The position numbers and the translations under genes are program-made. A DNA stretch of 64,000 nucleotides from Bog-473 sp036268485 (GTDB lineage Bacteria; Actinomycetota; Acidimicrobiia; Acidimicrobiales; RAAP-2). Numbering within the stretch: position 1 is the stretch's first letter; each line of letters starts with the position of its first letter. The notes below the pieces were generated by a model. The model was not told the origin of the DNA. It ran no database searches and saw only the letters and a list, made by a program, of their open reading frames with translations. This document shows, piece after piece, positions 25,563-35,063 of this stretch. The stretch spans positions 1 to 64,000 of the forward strand of contig DATAUC010000007.1 in assembly GCA_036268485.1 (NCBI GenBank), given 5' to 3'.

Positions 25563-26347
25563 CTACGCCGTGACGTCCCGCCGTCGGAAGGCAACGATGG
25601 TGCCCGCCGCAATGGCGGCCAGGTAGACGGTGCTGATCATGAGGGAGCGGGCGAACCCGTCGGTGGCCGTGCCGCCCTGGCCCACCACGCCGATCAGCGA
25701 ACCCGGAAGCCAGTGGCCTGTGCTGGGCACGATGCGCTCGAGGATGCTCTCGAAGGGCAGCAGGTAGGCGAAGCCGAGGATGACGGCGAACACCGAGGAC
25801 TTGAGGAACATGCCGGCGGCAAAGCCCAACGTGGCGAACCCGATGACGGCGAGCAAGAGCATCCCGAGCGCCCGGGTCAGGTCGGCCAGGCCGGCCGAGG
25901 AGAACCAGGCCGCCACGGGCACGTGACGGATGTGGGCCAGGACGAGGGCGACGCCGCCCGTGATGACCGAGGCGATGACCACGGCGGCCACCAAGAAGGA
26001 GATGACCGCGAGGTACTTGCCGGCCAGCAGCGTGAAGCGGCGCGGCTGGCGGACCAGGAGTTGGCGCAGGGTGCCGAGCGAGTACTCGGCGGCGATCTGC
26101 GTGGCCGCGATGCCGAAGGCCACCACGCCCAACAGGACCACGGCCCGGCTCATGCCGTGGATCAGGCCGTTCGGTTGGGCCAGTCCCGCCAGGCTGGGCA
26201 GGTCGAAGCTGCCGGCGCCGGTGGCGGGCGCCTGGGTGAAGGTCAGGATGGTGAAGAACGAGGCGGCCAGGGCCACGCCGCCGAACGTCCCGAACAGCAG
26301 GGTCGGTCGGCGCAGCTTTATCCATTCGCTGCGAAAGGACTGCAGGA

Positions 26348-26351
<4 letters not shown>
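25563..26351 (-). CDS. ABC-2 type permease
   Basis: Membrane subunit of 262 residues with six hydrophobic segments in the NatB/ABC-2 pattern; the start ILQSFRSEWIKLRRPTLLFG is typical of exporter permeases in actinobacteria. It pairs with the ATPase encoded directly upstream (start overlaps the ATPase stop, ATGA). The ATG at 26351 has GGAGG 6 bases upstream; the longer frame is a shadow. The exporter is divergent from a NarL-type two-component system, a common arrangement in which the kinase senses the exported or attacking compound. Confidence 0.87.
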
Positions 26352-27343
<992 letters not shown>

Positions 27344-27437
27344 GACTCCGACGCTAAGACGGTGTCGGGCGAGAAGGCACTGGCCGGAGGGATGATTGAG
27401 GGCAATCGGATTCATCCTCAAGGAGGAGGGCGCACAC

Positions 27438-27488
27438 ATGGCCGGGACCACTAAGCAGGGACCGTGCAGATGGCGCTCTCTGAGGTGA
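27438..27488 (+). CDS. possible 16-residue leader peptide before the histidine kinase
   Basis: A short frame, MAGTTKQGPCRWRSLR then TGA, begins 7 bases after an excellent ribosome binding site (AGGAGGAGGG at 27421-27430). It overlaps the kinase start codon at 27470 in another frame, while the kinase itself has only a modest AGGGA site. This could be a leader that couples translation to the kinase. It may also be chance. Confidence 0.3.
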   Translation: MAGTTKQGPCRWRSLR

Positions 27489-28735
27489 CGGCTGACCCCG
27501 TGGTCAATCGGGCCGAGCGTTCCGACGCCATCTGGCGCATGTGGCGCGCGTTCCGGGATTGGGATCGCCGCCACGCCATCGCTGTCGATGCGGTGATCGC
27601 CATCGGGCTGTTCCTGGCCAGCTCCAGTTGGGTGCTGCACATCGGCTTCAACTCGAGCGCCGAGGGATACGCGGCCGGCTTGACCATCCCACTCCTATGG
27701 CGCCGCCGCGCCCCGACGGCCGTCTTCGCCGTGATGGCCGCCGTCGCCCTGGCCCAATGGTTCACCACGGGTCCCCTCCTGGCCGACGGCGCTCTCCTGG
27801 TGGCCCTCTTCACCGTGGCCACCGAAGCTCCCACCGCCGAACTGGTTGCCTCGGCCGCCGTCTTGGAGGCCGGTGTGATCCTGGCCACGGTGCGCTGGGC
27901 CGTGGCCGGGAACCACTTCAAGACATTCGTCTTCCTGTCCGGGATGGCCTTCGCGGCCACCGTGGCCGGTATCGCCGTGCGGGAACTGCGGCGCCAGATG
28001 GAGTGGCTGGCCGAGCGCGGGGATCGATTGGAAATTGAGCGGGATCAGCAGGCCTCCATCGCCGCGGCCGCGGAGCGGGCGCGCATTGCCCGGGAGATGC
28101 ATGACGTGATCTCACACAACCTGCAGGTCATGGTCACGCTGGCCGATGCCGCCTCGGTGGCGCAGCGCACCGATCCCACCCGGGCCGCCGAAGCGGTGAC
28201 CGAGATTTCCGGCACGGGCCGCCAGGCCCTGCACGACATGCGCCTGATGTTGGGGTTGTTGCGCCAGGGCGAGGGCACCAGGACCGAACTGGCGACCGGC
28301 GCCGCCGCGCTGACGCCCCAGCCGGGACTGGCCGATCTCCCGGCCTTGGTCGAGCGCGTCAAGGCAACGGGGTTGGACGTGGAGTTGACCCAGTCCGGCA
28401 CGGCCTTCGATCTGTCGTCCTCGGCGGGCATGACCGTGTACCGCATCGTGCAGGAGGGCCTGACCAACACGTTGAAGCATGCGGTGTCTCCGCATCGTGT
28501 GGTCATCAGTCTCCTCTTCGATGATCCGCATGTGACAGTTGGCGTCATAGATGATGGTGGGCCGCGAGCCCCGGGCCGATCCGCGGCGCCGCCGAACGTG
28601 GGGGGTGGCCACGGTCTGGACGGGATGTCCGAACGCGCCGCCGCCTTTGGGGGATTGCTCACGGCCGGTCCCCACGAGGGTGGAGGCTGGAGCATCAACG
28701 CCACGTTGCGGGGCGGGAAGGCAGAGGGCCTATGA
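27470..28735 (+). CDS. NarL-type sensor histidine kinase
   Basis: Membrane sensor of 421 residues. Four or five transmembrane helices at about residues 38-170 replace an extracytoplasmic sensor domain, as in intramembrane-sensing kinases of the DesK/LiaS type. HisKA_3 follows with phospho-acceptor His211 in REMHDVISHNLQ; the HATPase domain has NTLKHA (N box), DDGG and GGGHGLDGM (G boxes). The ATG at 27470 is preferred to GTG 27464 by ribosome-binding-site spacing. Its stop overlaps the response-regulator start (ATGA). It probably governs the divergent ABC exporter. Confidence 0.9.
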   Translation: MALSEVTADPVVNRAERSDAIWRMWRAFRDWDRRHAIAVDAVIAIGLFLASSSWVLHIGFNSSAEGYAAGLTIPLLWRRRAPTAVFAVMAAVALAQWFTTGPLLADGALLVALFTVATEAPTAELVASAAVLEAGVILATVRWAVAGNHFKTFVFLSGMAFAATVAGIAVRELRRQMEWLAERGDRLEIERDQQASIAAAAERARIAREMHDVISHNLQVMVTLADAASVAQRTDPTRAAEAVTEISGTGRQALHDMRLMLGLLRQGEGTRTELATGAAALTPQPGLADLPALVERVKATGLDVELTQSGTAFDLSSSAGMTVYRIVQEGLTNTLKHAVSPHRVVISLLFDDPHVTVGVIDDGGPRAPGRSAAPPNVGGGHGLDGMSERAAAFGGLLTAGPHEGGGWSINATLRGGKAEGL

Positions 28736-29409
28736 CCATCCGCGTCGTCCTGGCCGATGACCAGTCGCTCCTGCGCAAGGGGTTCCGGATGATCCTCGAA
28801 GCCGAGGCCGACGTGACGATCGTCGGAGAGGCGGAGGACGGCAGTGCTGCCGTGCGCCTGGTCGAGTTGTACGCCCCCGATGTCGTCCTGATGGATGTGC
28901 GCATGCCGGCCATGGACGGCATAGAGGCGACGCGCTTGATCGTGGCGTCGGGCGCGCCGAGCCGGGTGCTCATACTGACCACCTTCGATCTGGACGATTA
29001 CGCCTTCAGCGGGTTGCGAGCGGGCGCCAGCGGCTTCCTGCTCAAGGACGTGCCGCCGGGGGAGCTCGTGCGGGCCATACGCACCGTGCACCGGGGCGAT
29101 GCGGTGGTTTCCCCGCGCATCACCCGACGGTTGCTCGATGAGTACGCGCAACACCTCCCGGACCCGTCGGACACTCCGGACGCCGGAGCGGGCTCACCGT
29201 CGCTGCTGTTCGACCTGACGGACCGGGAGCGCGAGGTCTTCATGGCGGTGGCCGAGGGGTTGTCCAATGCGGAAATCGCCGAGCGTCTGTTCGTGTCGGA
29301 GACGACGGTGAAGTCGCATGTGGGCAAGGTGCTGTCCAAGCTCGGCCTGCGCGATCGCGTGCAGGCCGTGGTGCTGGCCTATCAGACCGGCTTGGCCCGA
29401 CCGTCATGA
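28732..29409 (+). CDS. NarL/LuxR-family response regulator
   Basis: Protein of 225 residues. The receiver domain has the acidic pair DD9-10, phosphorylation site Asp55 in VVLMDVRMPAMDG and the conserved Thr/Lys later (LTTFD, LLKD). A GerE-type helix-turn-helix at about residues 160-220 has LTDREREVFMAVAEGLSNAEIA (core LTDREREV, LSNAEIAERL) and TVKSHVGKVLSKL. Cognate partner of the preceding kinase by overlap of start and stop codons. The following membrane protein gene also overlaps it, so all three are one operon. Confidence 0.93.
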   Translation: MTIRVVLADDQSLLRKGFRMILEAEADVTIVGEAEDGSAAVRLVELYAPDVVLMDVRMPAMDGIEATRLIVASGAPSRVLILTTFDLDDYAFSGLRAGASGFLLKDVPPGELVRAIRTVHRGDAVVSPRITRRLLDEYAQHLPDPSDTPDAGAGSPSLLFDLTDREREVFMAVAEGLSNAEIAERLFVSETTVKSHVGKVLSKLGLRDRVQAVVLAYQTGLARPS

Positions 29410-29861
29410 GTGTGACGACCCGAGTGATGGGCCTGGCCCGGTTGAACCTGTCGCCCCGCCACGCGCAGCCAACGCCGGTGCGGCTGGTGATGGCCACCAT
29501 CGGCGCGCTGGTGGGTTCGCTGGTGGCCGACGCGCTGCTCGTCGCGTTGGGCATCGCGGTATTCCCGTCGACGCGGGGCTACGACCACTTCCAATTTCAC
29601 GACTACGCCCGACTCACCATCATCGGCGTCCTGATCGCCTGCGTGGCCTGGCCCATCGTGACGAGGATCTCGTCGTCACCGCGCTGGCTCTTCTTTCGCC
29701 TGGCCATTGCGGTCACCCTGGTCCTGCTCCTGCCCGATCTGTGGATCCTGCACCAGCACCAGCCGGCGCGCGCCGTGGCCGTACTGGTGTGCCTGCACCT
29801 GGCCATAGCCCTGGTCACCTACAACCTCTTGGTCCGCCTGGCGCCGACCCGGGAACGCTGA
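29406..29861 (+). CDS. four-helix membrane protein (DUF6069-like)
   Basis: Protein of 151 residues with four hydrophobic segments (at about 27-50, 68-88, 97-113 and 120-140) and short loops; size and layout match the DUF6069 group of small actinobacterial membrane proteins, a resemblance I cannot test. The ATG overlaps the response-regulator stop codon, making it the third gene of the two-component operon and a candidate accessory sensor or target. Function unknown. Confidence 0.7.
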   Translation: MSVTTRVMGLARLNLSPRHAQPTPVRLVMATIGALVGSLVADALLVALGIAVFPSTRGYDHFQFHDYARLTIIGVLIACVAWPIVTRISSSPRWLFFRLAIAVTLVLLLPDLWILHQHQPARAVAVLVCLHLAIALVTYNLLVRLAPTRER

Positions 29862-30003
29862 AGAGCCGATCGTTCCGACGTCGCCCCAGCGTGCGGGCGT
29901 GTATGGGCCGGACGTGCAAGGTTTCCCTGGTTGAGACGTTCCCAGCCTTGATGGGGGCATCCCCTGTGTCCTACCCTCGGCCCCCATCTGATCTGGAGAT
30001 TTC

Positions 30004-31893
30004 ATGCGAACCTCGCCGGCCGGAGCCGAGACGTCATGCCTTGGCCCGCTGCACCTGGTTCGGCCGGCCCTCTTCGGAGCCCTCCTGGCCCTGTGCGCCT
30101 CCCTCTTGACCATCGCGCCAGCGCTGGCGCCGGCCGCCTCGGCGGCGGCGGTCGGTCCGCAGGCCCCGGCGTCGGTGTCGCTGGCGCAGGGCGGAACCCT
30201 GCCCGACCTAAAAGTCAATTGGGTCTACGCCTCCAAGGGCGGTGCGGCCACCGGCGCCCTGGTGCAGCTCCTGCAGGTGTCGGGCGGCACGGACACCTAC
30301 CTGACGTCCATCCGTTGCGGCGACTGCACCACGACGACGTTCCGCTCCCTGTCCGCCGGTGCGACCTATGCGGCCAAGGTGTACCCCATTGACGATGCCG
30401 GTGAAGGCACGCCGACCACGTCGGCGCCTTTCAGCATTCAGGTCTGGTGTCTGGTGGGCGCCTGCGTCTCCTTCGATGCCACGACACCTCTGGAGCCGGC
30501 CGGCCACCAGGCGTCCGGCTTGCTGGAGTCTTTGTTCCCCGAGGACCAGGACCAGCAGGATCTCCGGGCGCTCGGGACCACGATCTTCCGCGGCACGCCG
30601 CCGCCCGAGGCCAACGGCACGTTCAACTGGTCCAGTTTCGAAGTGGCCACGGCCGACGGCGCCCAGACCCTGGTCGTGCTGGACGATCTGCAGAAGGTGG
30701 AAGACGGCGGCAATCCGCCCACCCCGTGGTCGGACTGGGCCGCCTATTCGAACTGGGTCAAGACGACGGCTCAGCAGCTCGTCGCCAGCGGCAAGGAGAT
30801 CGACTACTGGGAGATCTACAACGAACCGGGCGGCAACGACAAGTTCTACAGCGACGCCGGCTACGCCTCGGAAACCCCGGCGCTGCTTCTGCAGCAGTTC
30901 CAGGTGGCCTACGGGGCCATCAAGTCGGTCGACCCGGCGGCCCAGATCGTGGGACCCGACCTGCCCTACTGGACCGACTACCCGGGGCAGTACGGCAACC
31001 TCGACCACTCGTTTGACATGGTCACGTTCTTGAATTTCGCCGCGGCCAATCACATTGAGTTGGCCGCCCTGACCTGGCACGAGATCGTCGACAACTTCGG
31101 ACCGGCACCGGAGGAGAACAGCCTGGACCCGGCCATCCTCGAGGACCATGTGGCCGACGCCCGGGCCCTCATCGCCGCCCGGCCGGCCCTGGGCCACCCG
31201 AAGATCTTCATTGACGAGTACGGCATCCCCGAAGTGCAGAAGGTGCCCGGGTGGGACGTGGCCTACCTGTCGGCCCTGACCAACGCCGGCGTGGACTCGG
31301 GTATCCGCGCCTGCTGGTACAACGACTGCACGGCGCCCACACTGGACGGGCTGCTCTACACCAATGGGAAGTCGCCGCTGCCCGAGTACTACGAGCGCCT
31401 CTTCTACGAGCAGATGTCGGGCACCATGGTGACCACCACTTCCTCCAGCGACAGCGTGACGGCCGTGGGATCGTTCAACCCGACCACCCAGACGCTGACC
31501 GGACTGGTCGGCCGCGGGGTGGGCTGCTCGCAGAACCTTCTGCTCTGCCCGTCGTCGTTTGTCGACAGCAGGCGGGCACAGCCGACGTCGGTCTCGGTGA
31601 CCATCACCGTGCCATGGACCTCGGGCGTGGCCCACATCGCCCTGAGTGACATCTCCGGAGCCAACCCGACGCTGCCCACCGGAACGCTGAGCGAATTGCC
31701 CGGCACCACCGGGCTCTTCACCGGAGCGTTGGGGCAACTGTCGGGGAGCCTGCCGCTCCTGCCTCCGGCGCCGCCGAAGCCCAAGGTGACCAGTGCAACC
31801 ATCACACCCAACGGCATGGGCGGTGGGCAATTCACCATTTCGATCCCCACGTTCGCCGACGGCGACGCCTACGGGTTCAACGTCACGCACTGA
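30004..31893 (+). CDS. secreted clan GH-A glycoside hydrolase (GH39-like)
   Basis: Extracellular protein of 629 residues. Signal peptide to about residue 45 (LLALCASLLTIAPALAPAASAAA core). A fibronectin-III-like domain follows (about 50-145, with TYAAKVYPIDDAGEG). The TIM-barrel part contains DYWEIYNEPGG with acid/base Glu274 and IFIDEYGIP with nucleophile Glu405, the spacing expected in clan GH-A families such as GH39 or GH5. The C-terminal 150 residues are beta-rich with several Cys. The glycan target is unknown. It stands alone; 142 bp upstream has no recognised promoter element. Confidence 0.75.
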   Translation: MRTSPAGAETSCLGPLHLVRPALFGALLALCASLLTIAPALAPAASAAAVGPQAPASVSLAQGGTLPDLKVNWVYASKGGAATGALVQLLQVSGGTDTYLTSIRCGDCTTTTFRSLSAGATYAAKVYPIDDAGEGTPTTSAPFSIQVWCLVGACVSFDATTPLEPAGHQASGLLESLFPEDQDQQDLRALGTTIFRGTPPPEANGTFNWSSFEVATADGAQTLVVLDDLQKVEDGGNPPTPWSDWAAYSNWVKTTAQQLVASGKEIDYWEIYNEPGGNDKFYSDAGYASETPALLLQQFQVAYGAIKSVDPAAQIVGPDLPYWTDYPGQYGNLDHSFDMVTFLNFAAANHIELAALTWHEIVDNFGPAPEENSLDPAILEDHVADARALIAARPALGHPKIFIDEYGIPEVQKVPGWDVAYLSALTNAGVDSGIRACWYNDCTAPTLDGLLYTNGKSPLPEYYERLFYEQMSGTMVTTTSSSDSVTAVGSFNPTTQTLTGLVGRGVGCSQNLLLCPSSFVDSRRAQPTSVSVTITVPWTSGVAHIALSDISGANPTLPTGTLSELPGTTGLFTGALGQLSGSLPLLPPAPPKPKVTSATITPNGMGGGQFTISIPTFADGDAYGFNVTH

Positions 31894-31914
31894 CCACCGT
31901 GCCAGACTCGGTCC

Positions 31915-32256
31915 ATGTCCCAGACCGCCATTCGCATCACCCGGGTCAGCGCCACCGTGCGGGATCGACTGCGGGGCTACCGGGTCGAGCTCGACGGATC
32001 CATCATCGGGAAGATCCGATCAGGCAAGACGATCGACTTTCCGGCCGAACCCGGTCAGCACCGGCTACGCATTAAGGCTGACGTCACCGGCAGCCAGGTG
32101 CTCTCTTTTGATCTGCGGGCGGGCCAGACCCGCGCGTTTGAATGTCAACCCAATGGCCACTCGCTCTCGGCCGTGGTGGCGCAGTTCACGTCCGTTGACA
32201 ACCCGGGCGACACCTGGGTCGACCTGCGTGACGTCACCGACGAACCTCGGGGGTAG
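31915..32256 (+). CDS. small beta-rich protein, function unknown
   Basis: Protein of 113 residues without signal peptide or membrane segment. The pattern of alternating strands (AIRITRVSATVRD, YRVELDGSIIGKIRSGKTIDFPAEPGQHRLRIKADVTGS, quoted in parts) resembles PEGA-type or immunoglobulin-like modules that read GxHxLRIKAD: here PGQHRLRIKADVTGS. It follows the glycosidase by 21 bp on the same strand. No specific family is recognised. Confidence 0.6.
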   Translation: MSQTAIRITRVSATVRDRLRGYRVELDGSIIGKIRSGKTIDFPAEPGQHRLRIKADVTGSQVLSFDLRAGQTRAFECQPNGHSLSAVVAQFTSVDNPGDTWVDLRDVTDEPRG

Positions 32257-32265
32257 GGGCTCCAG

Positions 32266-32691
32266 TTATCCGGCCACCTCAAGGGTGGCCAGGTAGTCGT
32301 CCAGCGCCGCGCTCTTCTGCGTGTCCTCGTAGACCTCGTACTCGGTCAAGCGGCCCCAGCGCAGGGAGCCCCATATGACGTACCGGTTGTCGTAGACGGC
32401 ATTGCCCGTCTGGTCATGCAGCGAGATATGGCCACGGATGGCCAGCGTCATGCGCCAGGGCGGACCGTTGACGGTCACCTCGTCGGAAAAGCTCTGCAAC
32501 CCGACCTGGGTGAAGCGGTCCAGCCAGGCCGCCACCGCCTCCTTGCCTTTGAACTCGCCCGCCCAGGAGTTGAGGCCGGGGAAGCGGAGGATGACGTCAT
32601 CAGTATCCAGGGCGAGGGTGGGCCCGGGGTCGCCCTCACGGAGTCGCGCCATGGTGTGTCTCGTCAATTTCAGGGCCAACCAGGCACGCAT
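32266..32691 (-). CDS. SnoaL/NTF2-like protein
   Basis: Protein of 141 residues with the NTF2-like cone fold pattern: N-terminal helix (LTRHTMARLREGD), strand DDVILRFPGLNSWAGEFKGKEAVAAWLDRF (quoted core FPGLNSWAGEFKGKEAV), then four strands ending with TEYEVYEDTQK. Such proteins are isomerases, hydrolases or ligand-binding proteins of secondary metabolism and catabolism. It is divergent from a TetR gene, and a palindromic operator lies in the 80-bp gap, so the pair is probably co-regulated. Confidence 0.75.
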   Translation of the reverse strand: MRAWLALKLTRHTMARLREGDPGPTLALDTDDVILRFPGLNSWAGEFKGKEAVAAWLDRFTQVGLQSFSDEVTVNGPPWRMTLAIRGHISLHDQTGNAVYDNRYVIWGSLRWGRLTEYEVYEDTQKSAALDDYLATLEVAG

Positions 32692-32708
32692 GGGGTCTCC
32701 TTGTTCAA

Positions 32709-32726
32709 CTAGATAGATCGCTCTAG
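32709..32726. promoter_or_regulatory. TetR operator palindrome
   Basis: CTAGAtAGATCgCTCTAG-type element: outer arms CTAGA and TCTAG are perfect, the centre GATC is self-complementary, and two inner pairs mismatch. It lies 18 bases from the SnoaL-like start and 46 from the TetR GTG, between the divergent genes. The half-site resembles TAGAC-type operators of LmrA/QacR-like repressors. Binding is inferred. Confidence 0.6.
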
Positions 32727-32771
32727 CGTAGACTACCCCAGCGGATGCACCGTCAAATCCAGAGGAGCGAT

Positions 32772-33353
32772 GTGACCGACACCAGGGAACGGATTGTCGA
32801 AGCCAGTGCCGAGCTCATGCGACGGCAGGGCTACTCCGCCACCGGCGTCAAGCAGATCGTCGCCCAAGCCAAGGCGCCGTTCGGGTCGATCTACCACTTC
32901 TTTCCCGGCGGCAAGGAGGCGATCGGCGTTGAGGCCATTGCGCGATCGGGCGCTCTCTATGAGGAGTTGATCCCCGCCGTGTTCGACGAGGCGCCTGACG
33001 TGGTGACCGGGGTGCGCATGTTCTTCGCCGGGGCGGCCGCCCATCTGGAGGAATCGGGCTACGAAGACGCCTGCCCGATTGCCACCATCGCCCTCGAGAT
33101 TTCGAGCGTGAGTGAACCACTGCGTCTGGCCTGTGCCTCGGTCTTCGAGCGCTGGATCAGTGCCGGGGTCGAGCGGTTCTCGTCGCTGGCCTTGGGGGAG
33201 AGGGAGGCGCTGTCCTTGGTCATCGGCATGCTCGCCGCGCTGGAGGGTGCCTTTGTCTTGTGCCGGGCCACCCGGACAACCGACGCGCTGCACATCGCCG
33301 GCGATCTCATTGCGGCATCGGTCGAACGGTCCCTGGCGGCTCCGCAACGCTGA
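32772..33353 (+). CDS. TetR-family repressor (LmrA/YxaF-like)
   Basis: Protein of 193 residues from the GTG at 32772, which has GAGGAG 6 bases upstream (ATG 32745 is an in-frame alternative). HTH region TRERIVEASAELMRRQGYSATGVKQIVAQA with GSIYHFFPGGKEAIGVEAI, quoted in parts, is typical of LmrA/YxaF-like repressors, including HFFPGGKE. The ligand domain contains YEDACPIATIALE, also group-typical. It is divergent from the SnoaL-like gene and upstream of a DHA2 exporter on the same strand, likely controlling both. Confidence 0.88.
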   Translation: MTDTRERIVEASAELMRRQGYSATGVKQIVAQAKAPFGSIYHFFPGGKEAIGVEAIARSGALYEELIPAVFDEAPDVVTGVRMFFAGAAAHLEESGYEDACPIATIALEISSVSEPLRLACASVFERWISAGVERFSSLALGEREALSLVIGMLAALEGAFVLCRATRTTDALHIAGDLIAASVERSLAAPQR

Positions 33354-33361
33354 ACTATCTC

Positions 33362-33431
33362 GCTCCTGCCACCCCCGTGGTTTCGCGTCGGCTCTCCGTG
33401 GGAACACCCAGGGTGTGGCAGTGACAGGAGC
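33362..33431 (+). repeat. inverted repeat that can sequester the exporter ribosome binding site
   Basis: GCTCCTGCCAC (33362-33372) can pair with GTGGC (33415-33419) and AGGAGC (33426-33431), leaving a 6-base bulge, and three more G-C pairs extend the stem inward after one mismatch. The right arm includes AGGAG, the ribosome binding site of the DHA2 gene that starts at 33436. The leader therefore may fold so that translation is blocked. Confidence 0.5.
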
Positions 33432-33435
33432 GCGC

Positions 33436-35019
33436 ATGACGGCCGCCATGGATGCCGACCCCCGTGGGCTCGGGTCGAGGTCGCAACGGATCGCGCTGGT
33501 CACGCTGTGCGCCGTCCTGTTCCTCACATTTCTCGACAACACCATCGTGAGTGTGGGGCTGGCCAACGTGCAGAGCGATCTGCATGCCGGGGTGACGTCG
33601 TTGCAGTGGGTAGTCAACGGCTACGCCCTGACATTTGCCGCGCTCATGCTGGCCGGTGGGACCCTGGGCGACCTGCTCGGGCGTAAGTCCGTCATGTTGA
33701 CGGGCGTCGCCATCTTCTGCGTGGGCTCGGTCATTGGAGCCCTAGCTACCAATGTCGATTGGCTCATCGCCGGTCGGGTGGTCATGGGCATCGGCGCCGC
33801 GGCCTCGGAGCCCGGGACCCTCTCGGTCATTCGTCACGTCTACCCCGAGAAGCGCACCCGCGCCGATGCGCTCGGGGTCTGGGCCGCCGTGTCCGGCCTG
33901 GCCCTGGCCTTCGGCCCCGTGCTGGGCGGCGTACTGGTCGGGTTGTGGAGTTGGCGGGCCATCTTCTGGTTCAACCTGGTGCTGGGGGTGACGGCCTTCG
34001 TGATGGCGCTGGTGTCGGTACCCGAGTCTTCGGACCGGGAGGGCAATCGCCTCGACATCCCGGGCATCGGCCTCGGTGCGTTGGCGTTGGGAGCGGCCTC
34101 CTTTGCCGTGATCCAAGGTGAGGAGTCGGGCTACCGGGCCTGGTGGATCGTCGGCCTCTTCGCCCTTTCCTTTGTGAGTGGCGCCGCCTTCGTGCTGGTG
34201 GAACGGCGGGCGGCCCGCCCCGTGCTCGATCTCGCCCTCTTGAAGCGGCCCGCCTTCGCCGGGTCGCTCTTCGTGGCGTTCGCCGCCTACTTCGGCACGT
34301 TCTCCATTTTCTTCTTCACCGCGCTCTACCTGCAGGTGGTGGCCAATGCCAGCGCGTTGCAGACGGCCACCGACTTCTTACCCATGGCCGCCGCCCTCAT
34401 CGTGGCCTCCGCCGTGACCGGCCCCTGGGTGGCCCGGCAGGGGCCGCGCCTACCCATGACGGTGGGCTGTGTGGTGGCCGCCATCGGCATCTTCGTCACC
34501 AGCGGACAGCTGGGCCCACACATCGACTTCGCCACGCTGGGCTGGGTCTTGCCGATCGCCGGCGTCGGGTTCGGCATCATGCTGGTCCCGGCTACATCGA
34601 CGCCCCTGACCGTGGTGCAGCCGGAACGCTCGGGCATGGCCGCCTCCGCCACCAATACAAGCCGGGAGTTGGGTGCGGTCTTCGGGGTGGCCATCCTCGG
34701 ATCGATCGTCAACGCCAACCTGACCGGCCATCTGGCCGCCCGGCTCAAGGCGATCGGCATCCCATCCAACTTTCAGAGCATTGTGCTGCACGCCGTGACC
34801 GGCGGGGGACTGGGGGGCAGCGGCGCCGCCACGAGTGCCGAGCACTCGAAGAACGCTGCGATCGCCAAGATCGCCACCAAGGTCGTGCAGGCCGCCTACC
34901 AGGCATTCGGGTCCGGGCTGCATGTCGCCCTCACCATCTCGGGCTGCCTGCTCATTGTCGGCGCCCTGGTGGCGGCCACCATGGTCCACCGGGTGCCCGG
35001 AGCGTCCTACGACATCTGA
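33436..35019 (+). CDS. DHA2-family MFS drug exporter
   Basis: Membrane protein of 527 residues with the 14-helix DHA2 pattern: FLDNTIVSVGLANVQ in helix 1, LQWVVNGYALTFAAL in helix 2, GGTLGDLLGRKSVML (motif A), and motif C-like VSGLALAFGPVLGG. Start ATG 33436 has AGGAG 6 bases upstream. The frame open upstream is a shadow of the TetR gene. The nearby TetR and the inverted repeat in its leader suggest ligand-controlled expression. Substrate unknown. Confidence 0.9.
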   Translation: MTAAMDADPRGLGSRSQRIALVTLCAVLFLTFLDNTIVSVGLANVQSDLHAGVTSLQWVVNGYALTFAALMLAGGTLGDLLGRKSVMLTGVAIFCVGSVIGALATNVDWLIAGRVVMGIGAAASEPGTLSVIRHVYPEKRTRADALGVWAAVSGLALAFGPVLGGVLVGLWSWRAIFWFNLVLGVTAFVMALVSVPESSDREGNRLDIPGIGLGALALGAASFAVIQGEESGYRAWWIVGLFALSFVSGAAFVLVERRAARPVLDLALLKRPAFAGSLFVAFAAYFGTFSIFFFTALYLQVVANASALQTATDFLPMAAALIVASAVTGPWVARQGPRLPMTVGCVVAAIGIFVTSGQLGPHIDFATLGWVLPIAGVGFGIMLVPATSTPLTVVQPERSGMAASATNTSRELGAVFGVAILGSIVNANLTGHLAARLKAIGIPSNFQSIVLHAVTGGGLGGSGAATSAEHSKNAAIAKIATKVVQAAYQAFGSGLHVALTISGCLLIVGALVAATMVHRVPGASYDI

Positions 35020-35063
35020 TTGACAGTTGCGCGGTGCGATGCGCCCTGGGCAGACTCAAGATC

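Noticed and set aside
30208..31890. 560-residue minus-strand frame over the glycosidase gene
   Set aside because: Antisense shadow; the sense frame has signal peptide and catalytic motifs.
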